This document shows positions 10,816 to 22,864 of a DNA stretch of 64,000 bases, piece by piece. Made by a program: the position numbers and the translations under genes. Below the pieces are notes generated by a model, which was given only the letters and a program-made list of their open reading frames with translations, did not search any database and was not told the DNA's origin. The stretch's first letter is position 1. The number at the start of each line of letters is the position of its first letter. Origin of the DNA: Aulostomus chinensis (taxonomy: Eukaryota > Chordata > Actinopteri > Syngnathiformes > Aulostomidae); assembly GCA_037954235.1 (NCBI GenBank), contig JBBMOA010000004.1, forward strand, positions 5,248,501 through 5,312,500, given 5' to 3'.

Positions 10816-13800
10816 GGGTTCCCTCCTCTTTCATTTCCACACATAGAGGTCCTTTCACCCGAGACGAAAAAAAACCCACACCCACCCTCCCGAGCAGGTA
10901 AGAATTGGACCTGAAACCTGCTCCGTTATTTTTTTTCACCTCTCTCCTCTGTATCAGTTTGTTTCCATCTGTGTTTGCCATCCTGACCTGAAGCGGAAAC
11001 CAAATACAGCAAATTATTTATTGCAATGCCAGAAACTTCTGACACTTTTTTTTTTTTTTTTTTTTTTGTGCAAATGTGTGTTCGTCATGAGTCATAAAAG
11101 ATTCAGCCCTTCTCGTTTTCTGTTTGTCAGAGATGTCTTTGTCTGGATGTGAATAGTACCAGCCTTTCTCCTTCGTGCGTGCACAGAAGATGCATCCTGC
11201 TTTAAAAGGGCCCGTTCGGACAGAAGACTGTGGTCGTGGGCGGCAGGCGAAAGAAAATATGTCACCATCGCTAGAACGTTTTCCAAGAGAACTCCGTGCA
11301 AGAAAAAAAAAAGACAAATATTAGCACCCCGACTCAAATGTGAAAAGGGAGGTGGAAATAAAAGAGAATTTGAACTTGATGAACATGCATTAGTGGCACA
11401 GAAGTGCTTTCATCAGAGTCCTTTTCAAACGTGTTTTCACATCCCCTCAGATGCAACATCACAGCACCAGTGAATCTGACAGAGAGGAGAGAAAGTCTTT
11501 ATTTAGACTCAAATGGGTCTCATCTGAAATAATGAATATGTCCTTGAGAAAAACAAAGAGCCCCACAAAACGGGCTACTCTTCTACAGAGGCAACGGAGA
11601 TGGCAGATAATTGTTTTCAAGTCTGGCAGTGCTCTGTAAATGAGTTTGTTCTGTTCATGCAACCGGCTAACTGTGTCTGTCCTTCCTTTCATATTCTCTC
11701 TCCTTTTCACGCGCTTTTTTGATTTTCTTCTCTTTGCCTTTGTTTTCTTGTTATATGGCCTCCCCATATTTACCCTCTCCTTGGCTCTCTCAGCACTCTT
11801 CCACTTTCTTCACTATCTTTCTTTTCTCTGCATTCTTTGGTGTGTTCTGGCTCTTTATATCTTCGCCCTGTTCGTTCTTCCCTTTATTTTGTTTGTTCGT
11901 GGAGCACAAACAAGAGAAATCCCCCCCCCCCCGTGTGTTGTTCACAGCAAACTGTTTACCTTGACTTCAGACACCCGCTTGTATCTCCTGTAACTGTTAT
12001 TGCTGCTCCGCAACAATTGCATATTTCCACGAAACACTGTTGAGCCCAGTTTTGAGCCATTGTGGACATTCCTCAGAGCTAAAGTAGCTGTGTGTGACAT
12101 GGGAATCAAAGGGTTAACAGCTGTTGCGCCCGGTGCTTCTTCTGGACGATTCAAAGTCACAGTGCGGCTGGATCAAATTCTGTTACAGTGTAGTAGACGT
12201 GGAAAGTCCTAGCCATTAGCAAATAAAACGACTCCATCAGTCAAAACAATCACCGTCAGGTTGTTTTGTTTTCTCTCTAAATCTGACAGACCTTCATGAA
12301 GTTGTCAGCCAGGGCTTGGGTTGAAGCAGAAATGTATCAAAAACCAGCATTTAGAAGCTCTCGTGACTCCTCACCTTTCAGGTTCATTGGTCTCATGCTT
12401 TCCCTTTAATAGTTCAGCCCGCTGTAGGTGCAGAACCTGTCAGACAACTGTTAGGACCTTGTGAAAAATTGTTGAAAGTAATTGTTCGTTTATCATAATT
12501 GAGGTAAAAAATAAGAAAATTAAATCCATCTCTGCCCAGGGGAGCGACCGCTTGCAGGACAAGTGTCACATGCATCAGCACAACAACTCATCAGAAACAG
12601 GATGGAGCTGGTCGAGGCAGACAGCCGCTGACCCTTAGTCTGCTCACCTCTCCCTGTTGGGAGGGAGTTTTTTCTTCTTCTGTTTTTTTTTTTTTTTCCT
12701 TGGGAAACTGTTGAGACTCAGTCAAAGTTTCTCAGAGTTTGGTTTACACCCGCTCTCTATGAAACCTTCCATGATATAACAACAAGGATTAGCGCCATAT
12801 TGGTTACATAGGAATGATGAAAGTGGACTAACAAGCGGTGCGGCGTGTTGTGTTCTGACATCGTAGAAGTCTGCGTGGGCTTCTTGGGATCTTGGGTTTT
12901 ACATGTAAAAGATCCAGTCAAACCCCAGTTGGTGGGATGAAGGATGGTGATAGCGTCCTCCTGATAGCTTTATTGTCCAAAAAGAGGCAACTTTTCAAGT
13001 CAGTGTGATCAGAAATAGACACTAAACTTTCATACGGGCTCGATGTCATGACCGTGCTGTCTCATATTTGCCGCTGCTCTGACGAGTTAAGGAAAAACCA
13101 ACAAGTGTGCCAAAAGTTAGCTATGACGGCTCAAACGGACACTCCTCTCTTCCACCAAATTTCCTCAGAATCCGTCCACAAGATTTTGAGACATCTTGGT
13201 AACAGAGAGACCACACATTCCAGTAGGAATCCCATTCCTACTCATGGGTCGGTACGTGTCCCCTCAGCAGAGTCGAACTTCTGGCCCTAATTCAGTTTTC
13301 ACCATGGTTACAAGGCTCTGACGAGATGGGAGCGATGTTTGATTCAGCAGGTGTTGAGGAGACGGAGAGCGCTGCACAGCACCATCAGACATCAGAATGT
13401 TTGGTTCCTAGCACTTGTTTCCCTCTGGTTCTAAATTGTTAATGAATTATATTTTTGTGTCCTGCAACCACGTGCTGAACGCTCTTGACTCCCTAAATTA
13501 AAGGAGGACGCTCAGGTTTAATACTATCAAGGATGATATGTAGCCTTTCAGCTGTGAAAACATTAATTTTCCCCCATGAAACGTATCACTAGACACTTTT
13601 AAACGGGGAACTGGCAGCCTGTCTCAAATCCCCCCCACGATGCACAAATACGTGGAAAAGGTAGAAGCGGTTTGCGTGGAGTTTGAAATGTCACTGTAAT
13701 GTTACACGATGAAAGGAGAGGCCGAATGAGGCATCGCAGGATGATTTGGCCCTCGCCGTTAGCGCGCCCTCAGTCACCCGTGCTGGTTTATTCGTTAGCT

Positions 13801-14080
13801 ACAAGTAAAAGGATTACAGTGAATACGTTATTTTAGATTAAATCTGAGTGAGTCTTGATGGAAGTAAAGGAGCCACAGACCGCAACCTGGAGAGTAGAAA
13901 AAGAATCGGACTACAAATCTTACTAGAAGTGAGAGCACCATAGACACTTCCATTCCTCCTCCTGTCCTTTTCTCCTCCCTTCCCTCCTTCCCTTCTCGTT
14001 CTCCAGGGGTTTCTTTTTTATTCCCAGGGTTCCACTCTGGGGATCCCGCTGTCCCTTGAGAACCCTCCTGAGCCCTCCGT
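10816..14080. other. Intergenic, no gene seen
   Basis: Contains a 22-base T run at 11046-11067, a C-rich run near 11922-11932 and a pyrimidine-rich stretch at 11640-11890 (pure composition bias). No coding or RNA gene is recognised. Confidence 0.6.
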
Positions 14081-14300
14081 GGCTGGGTAATAATGGCTTT
14101 TCTACGTCGCCTATTTAGACGGCAAGTTTCCATTAAATCTCACTGTGTCATTACAGTTCATATTCTTAATTATGCAGCAAATGTCCCCAAGGGAATATCA
14201 TGGAGGCCAGTACTCCACAATCTGTTCATATGGCACTTAATTAAAAGTTTTCTTAAGAATAAATTGCATTCAATTCAATTAAAACTGTAATGTCATACCA
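14081..14300. promoter_or_regulatory. Candidate conserved AT-rich element
   Basis: Homeodomain-like cores (TTAATTATGC, ACTTAATTAAAAG) and CCCAAGGGA, a good EBF/COE-type palindrome (CCCNNGGG), occur in sequence without simple repeats. Function is inference. Confidence 0.3.
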
Positions 14301-15345
14301 AAATAATGGGCATAGCCTCCTACAACGTGCAGCTCAGAACACACACACAAAAAAATCTTTTCTCTGTGTGTGCGTGTTTTTTCTTCTTTTTTTTCGCTTT
14401 TTTTTTTTTTTTTGCAATGTTTGCAATGGGAAAAGTGCATATCTCCCTTCCAAAAAAGCCCCCTAGTAGAAAATATGCAAAAAGCAAATATCACCAAAGC
14501 CTCCTACATGCCACCGAGCCCCAGGCAACAACCGCGCTTGAACACTCGAGCTATTTCTAGATTCCACTCTTGGAATTCACACCATGACAAATGAACCATT
14601 GGAGTTTGGAATTCCTATTTATCTGCCGCGCACAGAGGCACTTGATTTGGGTGTGAAGAATAAAGGAATTATACGGACAAAAAAACAGACGACTTAAAGG
14701 ATAAATGATAAAAAATAAATAAATAGATTGTGTGTGTGTGTGTTTTTTCCTCCGGAGCCAGAGTTGTTTGTTCATCTGATTGAGGGCGTTTAGGTGGGCG
14801 TGTCCTTATCATCTGGATGCTCTGATCTCACCAAAGCAAGACAATTTCAAAAAATAAGCAGCATCTGATATTAAACATCCGCTGCCACAGATGCACTCCC
14901 ACCAAGCCCTGCAGGATTATTTTCCAAGAAAAGACATTTCCCTTTGAACAATAAATGATATATTACATTTTTTTTCCCACCAGCTTGATGCCACAGTTAC
15001 TTCAGATCTGCGATTAGCACAGACTCACACCTCAAATAATGCTCCTCCTAACCTCCGCCTGCAGCTCTGGGTGTCGTCTCTCAGAAGACGAGCATTGATT
15101 AGTAGTTTGGGAAACAGGGAAAAGAAAAGTCCATTTGGTAAAGTAGGCTGCTGTTCCCCGCGCCCCATCTGTCGGGTGCGAGATGCTGACTTCATCTGTT
15201 GACGCGGCGGTGGCTAGGGAACCAGGGATGAGTTGATTTCCCTCTTTCACTGGTTAAGCAGTGAAGGGCCCTAAAGCATAAACAAAGTGTTTTTCTTGTT
15301 CTAAACACAGAGTCTTGGCTCGACTCTGGCGTGGACTGGGCATCT

Positions 15346-15347
<2 letters not shown>

Positions 15348-15405
<58 letters not shown>

Positions 15406-15420
15406 TTGCGCGCGCGTGTT
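15348..15420. repeat. Compound (GT)n-(GA)n-(CG)n microsatellite
   Basis: About 20 GT units, then 9 GA units, then CGCGCGCG. The GT and CG parts alternate purine and pyrimidine. Confidence 0.95.
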
Positions 15421-15537
15421 CACGTCCTCGGCTGCTCACTCAACCACACTCTGAAGGCCCTTAATACAAACGCCCCCCAACCAGCAGCAGCCTACAGGTG
15501 ATTAGCAGGCGCTCAAACACACATAAAACTTCTGCCT

Positions 15538-15554
15538 CACACACACACACACAT

Positions 15555-15588
<34 letters not shown>
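15538..15588. repeat. (CA)n microsatellite
   Basis: A CA run with single TG and CG interruptions. Confidence 0.95.
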
Positions 15589-16271
15589 CAGGCTGCATTC
15601 TGAGTAATCATACCATTGAATGTCAATGCATTGAAAGCTACCGCTGAATGGAGACATGGTTACAAAGATTGGAAGGCTGAGGGTCAGATCGTTTTGTTCC
15701 AATCACTTCATGCTGGTATTTTTCATTTGCTGCCTACACACAGGAGGCAACGCTAGGTTCCGAATCAATCATACAATCACATCAATCCACATCTTGGATA
15801 CATAAAAACACAGCTTTCTACCACTGCAACTATTCACTGTGATATCAGAGGAAGACAGGCTATTACAGACGGAGTTGTGTAACCTCGACCTGCCCTCTAG
15901 CCTCTGTAAATGGGGGGTTTAAAGAGATACCTGGGGAAAGCATTTATTTGAAATAGCCACAAATATTTCAACTGCTTGAGGTATAATTGATTTAACTTGC
16001 TGGCCAGTGCAAATGGGCAGCGGATGAAAGGAAATCCAGAGGAAGACAGAAAGAGACATAGATTTCCTGAGAGACAGAGACATAGAATGACAGAGAAGAA
16101 GAGCATAAATTAATTTGTCTTTTTCTCCGCTCAGAATTCTCCGTACATGATGGCTCACAATGTGAGCTTGAGTGAAAACATTTGCTGTCAACAGCCAGTT
16201 TGACTGTAGTAAGCCAGTCGAACAGATGTGCACTCACCCAAAAGACTTATGCAGCTGCTACTGCTGCTGCT

Positions 16272-16273
<2 letters not shown>

Positions 16274-16309
<36 letters not shown>

Positions 16310-16323
16310 TGTGGGTGTGTGTA
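16274..16323. repeat. (GT)n microsatellite
   Basis: GT units with GGTGTG variation at the 3' end. Confidence 0.95.
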
Positions 16324-18100
16324 TGGGGGGGTGCCTGCTTATATGCATGTATACAGCCATGTTTACACACAGTTCAGCAGGGTTTATGGGCATGTGGGTA
16401 TGTGCGGCTTCATAACTTAAAAAAAGCACCATAGATAAACAAAAAAGCCCAAATCTGTTCTAGTTAGATGTGACGTTGATTGCATTACCATATGAACACT
16501 TACTTGGCTATTGTCCTGCTCCCCTGGGCTGACTCGAGCTCAGTTTTGGACCGTGCTGGGTTGGCCTCCGGATTCTCTCTGCCTTGGGAGAGGCATTCAA
16601 GGGACTGGGGGCATCCTGCGGCCCAGTTTAGCCTCTCATTCTGGTTCAGGGCACCTGGGTGGCTGCCCTAACCTCCCCCTGGAGACCAGGAGGGAGCTGG
16701 GCTCCACCGCCGGCTCTGTGTTTCACCAGCAGTCTAAAAGGTAAACAGGCTTAGAAAGAGGCTTTTCTCTGATTTCAGGAGAGTTAGATGATGAGGGATT
16801 TAATTTGATGCATGTCAGTGTTGCTCTGCCTCATTTTTCAAAGTTTAATTTTAGAAAGATCCTGAGAAATTACTCTCACCAGCAACTTACCAGACCAGCC
16901 GGTGAAGCTTATTCATAATCTAACCGTTGCTGTCATTTGAAAAAAACAAGAAGATTCTCAGATGTGAAGAATTATCTGTATTCCTGTGCCACCTCTGATG
17001 ATTATTAACTTTTAGTTGTGAACTGTTGGGACAAAATAAGACATTTGCAGCAACCACAGATGATACCAGGATCGAGGTTTCATCTGCATTGTATTCATAA
17101 AACAATCGATGAATCAAGAAAACATTCATCAATAATGACGGAAACTCAACATGTGGTGTTGCCCAGCTGACTTTCATCCACTGAATAATAACACAGCTAA
17201 ATCTGTATGAAATCAGTCACTCTGGTATCGTTCCGCTATTGATCATAGAAATATCTACATTTTTTTTTAAAAAAGGCACAGCAGCTCTAAAATTTTGCTG
17301 AAGCCAAATATAAATTCATAGCCAAGTCTGGCTGGCTTGAGGAGAGCGTTTGTTAAAACTAGAAGGACCAAAAAAAATTTAAATAAATAAAATTAAAGGT
17401 GACAATTTGAAGAAATCCCATCCTGGTTTCCAGAGTTCATTTTGGAGTGATTTTCCTGCAAACCTCAGACTAGTTGTCAGTGGTTTAACTCTTTGAGCCT
17501 CATTAGATAAAACTAAAAGGCTTTTTAATCAGCGGAGCAGTGACCCAGGCTTTGACAACATCCATACCTGCAACGTGTGCTGCGTCAGGCCGAGCCAAGC
17601 GTGCTGTTATAACGCTGGTTTGTTGTGAGTCATGTCCGCTCTGTGTCACAGTATCACAAGGCGGCCCTCTCAGAAGATGTACTCGCCTCAACTCACCAGA
17701 CTGTCTCTGTAAGAGCGGTACAACTGTGGAAGTATGGGAGGACACTGTTGCACTGAATGCGGAGAAAAAAACAGGCACACACAGACAAGCACTCACGCAC
17801 GAGTGTCCTTGTGCATGTGTGTGTGCATATGCATGACTGACACACGCACTGGTGTGCACACACACACATGCACACACCACTCTCTCGTCTTGTCTCATTG
17901 GCAGGCTCATATCCCATCTGCTCTCCAGGGGGGCGGACAGACAGATAGTTGTCATTGTGGAACATCTCTCCACAGACACACACTTAGTGAACACACACCC
18001 CTCGCTACCAAACTCATCGACACACACCCACGCACACGCAACCCATGAACCCCCATACGTTTACTTTTAAGCATCTTGGGTCCAACTACATTCTACTCTG

Positions 18101-18470
18101 CTAATTGACTGTCATAACGGCGGGAGAGATTAGTCCAATCCCTGTAAGATAAAGGATAAAGACATGGGGGCCAGAACGGGCTGGGATGAGGGTGTGGCGG
18201 CGGCGGCGGTGGTAATACCGCCACATCTCCTATTTGTTATTGATATTTACAGGCTGTCTTGTCCCTCCCGCCCGCTCGCTATTGCCCCTCCTCTGCTCGT
18301 CACCCAGGAGGATTAGCGTTAATGGCAGGCTTATGGAGTAAGCGAGCCCCTGTCAAACCCATGTCCCCTCGTGGCCATCTCCCAGATTAGCTGACGCTTT
18401 GTGATGGGCTCTCTCTGGAAGACAGAAGCCGCCAAGTGTAAGAAAAAGGAAGGAACTTTGTCTCTGCTTC
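18101..18470. promoter_or_regulatory. Candidate conserved element with GC hairpin
   Basis: Complex sequence with GCTAATTGACTGTCAT, TTATTGATATTTACA and GGATTAGCGTTAATGG (homeodomain- and forkhead-like cores). A GGC repeat forms half of a perfect 7-bp inverted repeat, GTGGCGG at 18194-18200 and CCGCCAC at 18218-18224. This is one of the two most convincing enhancer-like blocks downstream of sox5, but without alignment that is only a judgement. Confidence 0.35.
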
Positions 18471-19831
18471 TCAAAGTAGTGTGGGGTGGGGGGGGGGGGT
18501 GGGGAGAGAAAAGGCGCTTGTGGTGATGCTTTTTCATCTGCAGTGAAATGATGCTGCATGCTGGGTGGTTTTAGCTTGTGGTTATTTAAAAAAAAAAGTG
18601 TTTCTTTTTTATTCTGATCCAAAATGATTGACTGCAAAGGCTTAAAACAAATCATGGCACTGTTTTCTTTAAGACACTGACAGGACCGGATCCTCGAGGA
18701 TTTAAGAGATGTTGAATGACGCAACCCCCCCCCCCCCCAAAAAAAAAGAAGAGGACAGTAGCAGTTTTTGTAGCTCATGTACAACACATACAGTATTAGG
18801 TGAGCTTCACGAGGCTCGACTTTCCATAGTGAAGGTCATCGTCGCGCTACAGCTCCTGCTGGAGAACATGCAAGGGAACACTGTCAGACTTGGACAGACT
18901 TGATGTCTCTGTCCTCATCGATAAATGTCCTTTCTCGCTCTCAGAACGCCTCACCTTTCTGTCTTGTTGCCTCTTGTTTTCCGGGAGCTATTTTCTCTTC
19001 TCCCACAAATGAAACCTCGAAGCATCCTGAACCTCAAGCTCTCCAAAAAAACCAAGGAGCTGACCTCATTCCCAGGAAGAGCGTGTATTCCTATTGCGTC
19101 TTACAGCTGGTTGGTCACTGTGGTATCTGGCGAAGCAGAACTTCGTAGATTTGCTCGGGATGCTATTCGTGACTGAGGATTGATCAAGTTTTACACATTT
19201 GGTATTTCATTGAAACATATTGATTTTTTTAGTTGGCATTTAATAGTGAAAGAATGTTCTCTTTCTTAAATGAAATTTTTTTTTGTAAGGCCATAATGGA
19301 ATTGATAGCTTTCATTTATTTATTGAAAATGAGCAGCTTGGCGAGACCCAGCGAAGTCTGGCATTTACCAGAAGTGCAGATGTCAAACGTTAGATTAAGA
19401 ATAAATTGATAAATGAATAAAATGAATGTTGCCTGTTAAACAGATCTGCCCCCTGAGCTGCTCCTTCCTCCCGCGCGATTGTTCAAAGAGTTCTGCAGGA
19501 TAGTAGCACAGCACTGTGTTTATTGGAGGAAGGGAACTGGTACTACCCGTACAGAGGTGTGATCCGGACTGTTGGGAGTGGGACGTCTGACTGGTTGACA
19601 ACTTGTCAGCAGCCATGCAGCAGTGACATGCAATGACCCGACAGTATAAAGTTGAACTATTAATGTTAAATGATGCATTTGAAACGTTGGCGACATGCAG
19701 GCTGTCGTGGTATTTAAAGTGTGTGTGTGTGTGTGTGTGTGGGGGGGGGGGGGCTTTGATGAGTATTTCCCATAATCCCATACATGGCGTCTGAGAACAC
19801 CCTGAGTCAGGTAAAGATTGACGATCACTAG

Positions 19832-19885
<54 letters not shown>

Positions 19886-20670
19886 ACTTTAATACACAAA
19901 CACCGTGACTTGACAAGATGAAAAATCACATGATAATGATTTTTAGCCCAGTATTGGAATTTGTATTTAAAAGTAACACCGACAGTCATTACTGAAATGC
20001 CTTTGTTAAGCGTTAGCGTTAGCATTAGCGTGAGAAACGGCGGCAAAGCCACACTCGACCCGTGTGCTGTTTCTTTAGATGTGGCTGATGTAACGTGACA
20101 CTCTGACGCTCTGAGGCTCAGGTGACAAACTCTGACAAGCTGACCTGACATTTTTCACTTAGACTTTTCTCACCAGCTGCCCTCGTGTTACCACTCTGTG
20201 CTCTTCCTGTTGTTTCCTCTCATATCGATGGTGCAGCTGAATTTCTCCAGTTTGAATTGAAATGAAACAATTTACTTGTTGCAGTGAATGAAGTCTTGAT
20301 TGTGGGCACATATCCTTTGGTCGCCGCTGCCCATCTTGAAGTTTTCCATTCATTCCTCCTCTCCCTTCATCCCATTTCTCACTTCCCTCATTTGCAGCAG
20401 CATCCTTCGCTGCTTTCAACCTCTCCTCTCTTGCCTCTGCCTTTCTTTTCCTTCGCGGCCTCTCCTCCCTCCCTCTGCTCCGCCTTTCCTCCCACCATCC
20501 TGGCTGTGCGGATGACAGCCATGCTCTCGTGGCATCTGTCTGCTGCTCCCCAGCTTGTCTGTGTGTGATCAGCTCCTCTCCAGCTCTCCTCCACACTTTA
20601 TCTCCTCGTCTTAGTGCTCCCTTTTTTCACAGACCGGCGCTCAGCTCCCTCGCTGCCAACTCACTGTCGC
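18471..20670. other. Intergenic, no gene seen
   Basis: Includes G-runs at 18484-18506, a C-A run at 18725-18748, GT plus G-run at 19719-19753, and (GT)n at 19834-19884. Confidence 0.6.
19834..19884. repeat. (GT)n microsatellite
   Basis: A pure GT run of about 25 units. Confidence 0.97.
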
Positions 20671-20679
20671 TGTTAACTC

Positions 20680-21120
20680 ACATACCATCTTATGTATTGC
20701 CAAAGCAGATTGTGTTTGGAGGGCAAGCAATTAAGGGGGAGGCAAGCTCAAAACTGTAATGTAATTTTGGCTGCGATATTTACGGAGGAGAAAGGGGGGC
20801 ACAGAGAGGGGCTTAAGCGGGTCGGACACAGCGGAGTCAACACTGTAGAGAATAATGATTTTGAGCTGAGATTTAGTGGGACGGAATCTGGCACTTCCCT
20901 AATTATGAGAGGCCAAATGTCAAGCCTGCTCGCTGTCAGCTTGGTGGCGGGCTGTGCTGCTTCCTCTCGTCTCTCGCTCCCACCCCCCTTTTCCTCCCTC
21001 CCTCTGTTTCTTTCTCTCTCTTGCTCTCGCTCTCTCTCTCACTCACTCTCTCTCCCGCTCGGCCGCACGTTTCTGCATGTTTTATGAATCTCATTAAAAG
21101 TCATTAAAAGTGTGGTGAGA
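20680..21120. promoter_or_regulatory. Candidate conserved element
   Basis: 20680-20950 is complex with CAAGCAATTAAGGGGG and CCCTAATTATGAGAGG. After a CT-rich stretch, TCATTAAAAG is repeated twice in tandem at 21091-21110, a CDX/HOX-like core pair. Regulatory role is inference. Confidence 0.3.
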
Positions 21121-22712
21121 TTTTCACAGCCTCCGCTCTGTGGCCCCGTAGTCCTCTTCCTATCTGTCACGGATCGGCGAGACGGAGAATCAGAAAAAAA
21201 GAGGTTGGAGAAACAGGAGAAGTGATATTTGGTGAGAGAGGGAGGCATTTAAGGTAAACAAGAAGGAGGAAAAGAAAGCGAGAAGCTCAGGGGCAGGGTT
21301 TCTAAGTGGATTAGGCGGCAAGCGGTGCTGCCAGTATGAAAGGTTGAATTTTTGCAGGCCCGTGGCATTATCGCCACTTTTCAAGAAGCAAGCAGTCTTA
21401 ATACAACAGCAGAACGCAGGAATGTGAACAAACACCTCGTAGGTCAGTGTTTACAGACAATTTAGCCGAGTTGGTGATCACAGCATTCTTTTCAATGAAA
21501 TTATTCTACATTTACAGCTCCCATTTCGCAATTTCAGATACAACAAGGGGTCGGAGTCAAGGTTTCTGTGCGAGTGGGAGAAATTTCAGATCCTGCTTAC
21601 AAGCTGTCACAAAGACCTGCTGTTTTTCCTCGTTTCGGGGCAGGTCAGGGCAGGCTGAGAGGTGTGACCCCTTGCACATACGGTCCATTCTTTAAGGCCT
21701 CTCGGCTAAGTCTCAACGAGAACATTGGTTCGGAGAAAAGAATGAGCTTCCATCTCATTCAGAAGAAACACACGGATGGAAGGGTGGGAGGTGAGAGTTG
21801 GTAATGTAAAGCGATGGGGAGAGATGAAAGAGTGCATGTGAACAACAGCAGAAGCCAAGAAGAGATGGCGCTAATAGCAGTTGGTCTGACGTATAGTATT
21901 CCAGCCACTGTGTTGTCGGTCATGCTCCCAATTACACCAGTTCAATATACGCTCTGAAATCCCACTGACCCCCCTGCGTTTGTGCTCTCCTGCTACAGTA
22001 TCTCCTTTAGACGCGCTCTCACTCCTACACACACGTAGCACAAACCCCCCACCTCCTCCCATACATCGATTTATCACATATTGTTTTTAAAAAGAGTATT
22101 TATTCACTCAGCTTCTTTACACCGCTCTCGCTCTTTCGCTGTGTCGCTCTATCAAAAAGGCGGACAATGAACCCATCTGTGAATACGTTTAATTAGCCTC
22201 AAATTCAGCTCACATGAAAACCCCGCAGGTGCGCAGGAGTGCTCTGCTGTGTGTACTCCAGCGCTGTCCAGCTTGCGCAGTCGTCCCTCTGCCCTCTTTG
22301 GGGTAAGGGTGGACCAGACCATCTCTGACGTCACGCGTTTCCAGTTGGTGAAGGTTTGAATAGACGTCAATTTGCAGTTGCATGTTTTCTCCCAAAAAAG
22401 TAGTGCAGTATAGAGGTGCGGTGACGTGTATGCAGAGCTAGCTGGTCAGATATGCAAATTAGCTGGTGAGCTGATGGCTACTTGGTGAGCCGGTTGATGC
22501 TAGGCTAGCAATCAACTTGACCCCTCACACTCTCACAAACGTTTCCTCTTTGGTGGAGCAGTTTCTGGTCCTAACAGCTTGAGGTTCTTGTTTGGCACAC
22601 AGCAGAGCTGAATAACAACCAACACCAAAATGTAGTTTCTACCATTTGCAAACAAATGAAATATGATCTGCACTGTAAGACCGCAAGCTGCCTCTTAAGG
22701 CAGAGGGGAATG
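21121..22712. other. Intergenic, no gene seen
   Basis: Unique sequence of mixed composition. No repeat family, RNA gene or coding signal is recognised. Confidence 0.6.
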
Positions 22713-22722
22713 ATAATCAGCT

Positions 22723-22864
22723 CTTTATTTATTTATTTTTTTGCATTTTTACTGCTTTATTTGATAGTAAAGTGAAGAGATGACAGGAAGGGGGAGGGAG
22801 ACGGGGATGACATGCAGAATAGGACCTGGGCCTACATGGTATGCACTTAAATGGTATGCCCCCA
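22723..22864 (-). mobile_element. tRNA-derived SINE-like element with perfect 10-bp target-site duplication
   Basis: It is flanked by identical ATAATCAGCT at 22713-22722 and 22865-22874. Read on the minus strand it has a tRNA-related head (GCATACCATGTAGGC), a body with CTGCATGTCATCCCC, CTTCCTGTCATCTCTTC and TATCAAATAAAG, and an AAAT-rich tail next to the duplication. This order fits a SINE-like family common in fish. The region that should hold the B box is missing, so this copy has an internal deletion and is probably silent. Confidence 0.88.

Larger units (their letters stand above)
14301..18100. other. Intergenic, no gene seen
   Basis: Holds several microsatellites (listed separately) and a GC-rich block at 16515-16745 of unknown origin. 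The latter has an open frame in two phases but no recognisable protein. Confidence 0.6.

Noticed and set aside
11640..11993. 117-codon hydrophobic open frame
   Set aside because: It translates a T/C-rich stretch; Phe/Leu/Ser bias is caused by base composition, and the frame has no supporting context.
16515..16745. Coding exon in the GC-rich block
   Set aside because: Two overlapping frames are open but neither gives a recognisable peptide or consistent splice borders.
22723..22864. tRNA gene
   Set aside because: Only the head resembles a tRNA-derived promoter, with no B box or cloverleaf. The A-rich tail and duplication show a SINE.
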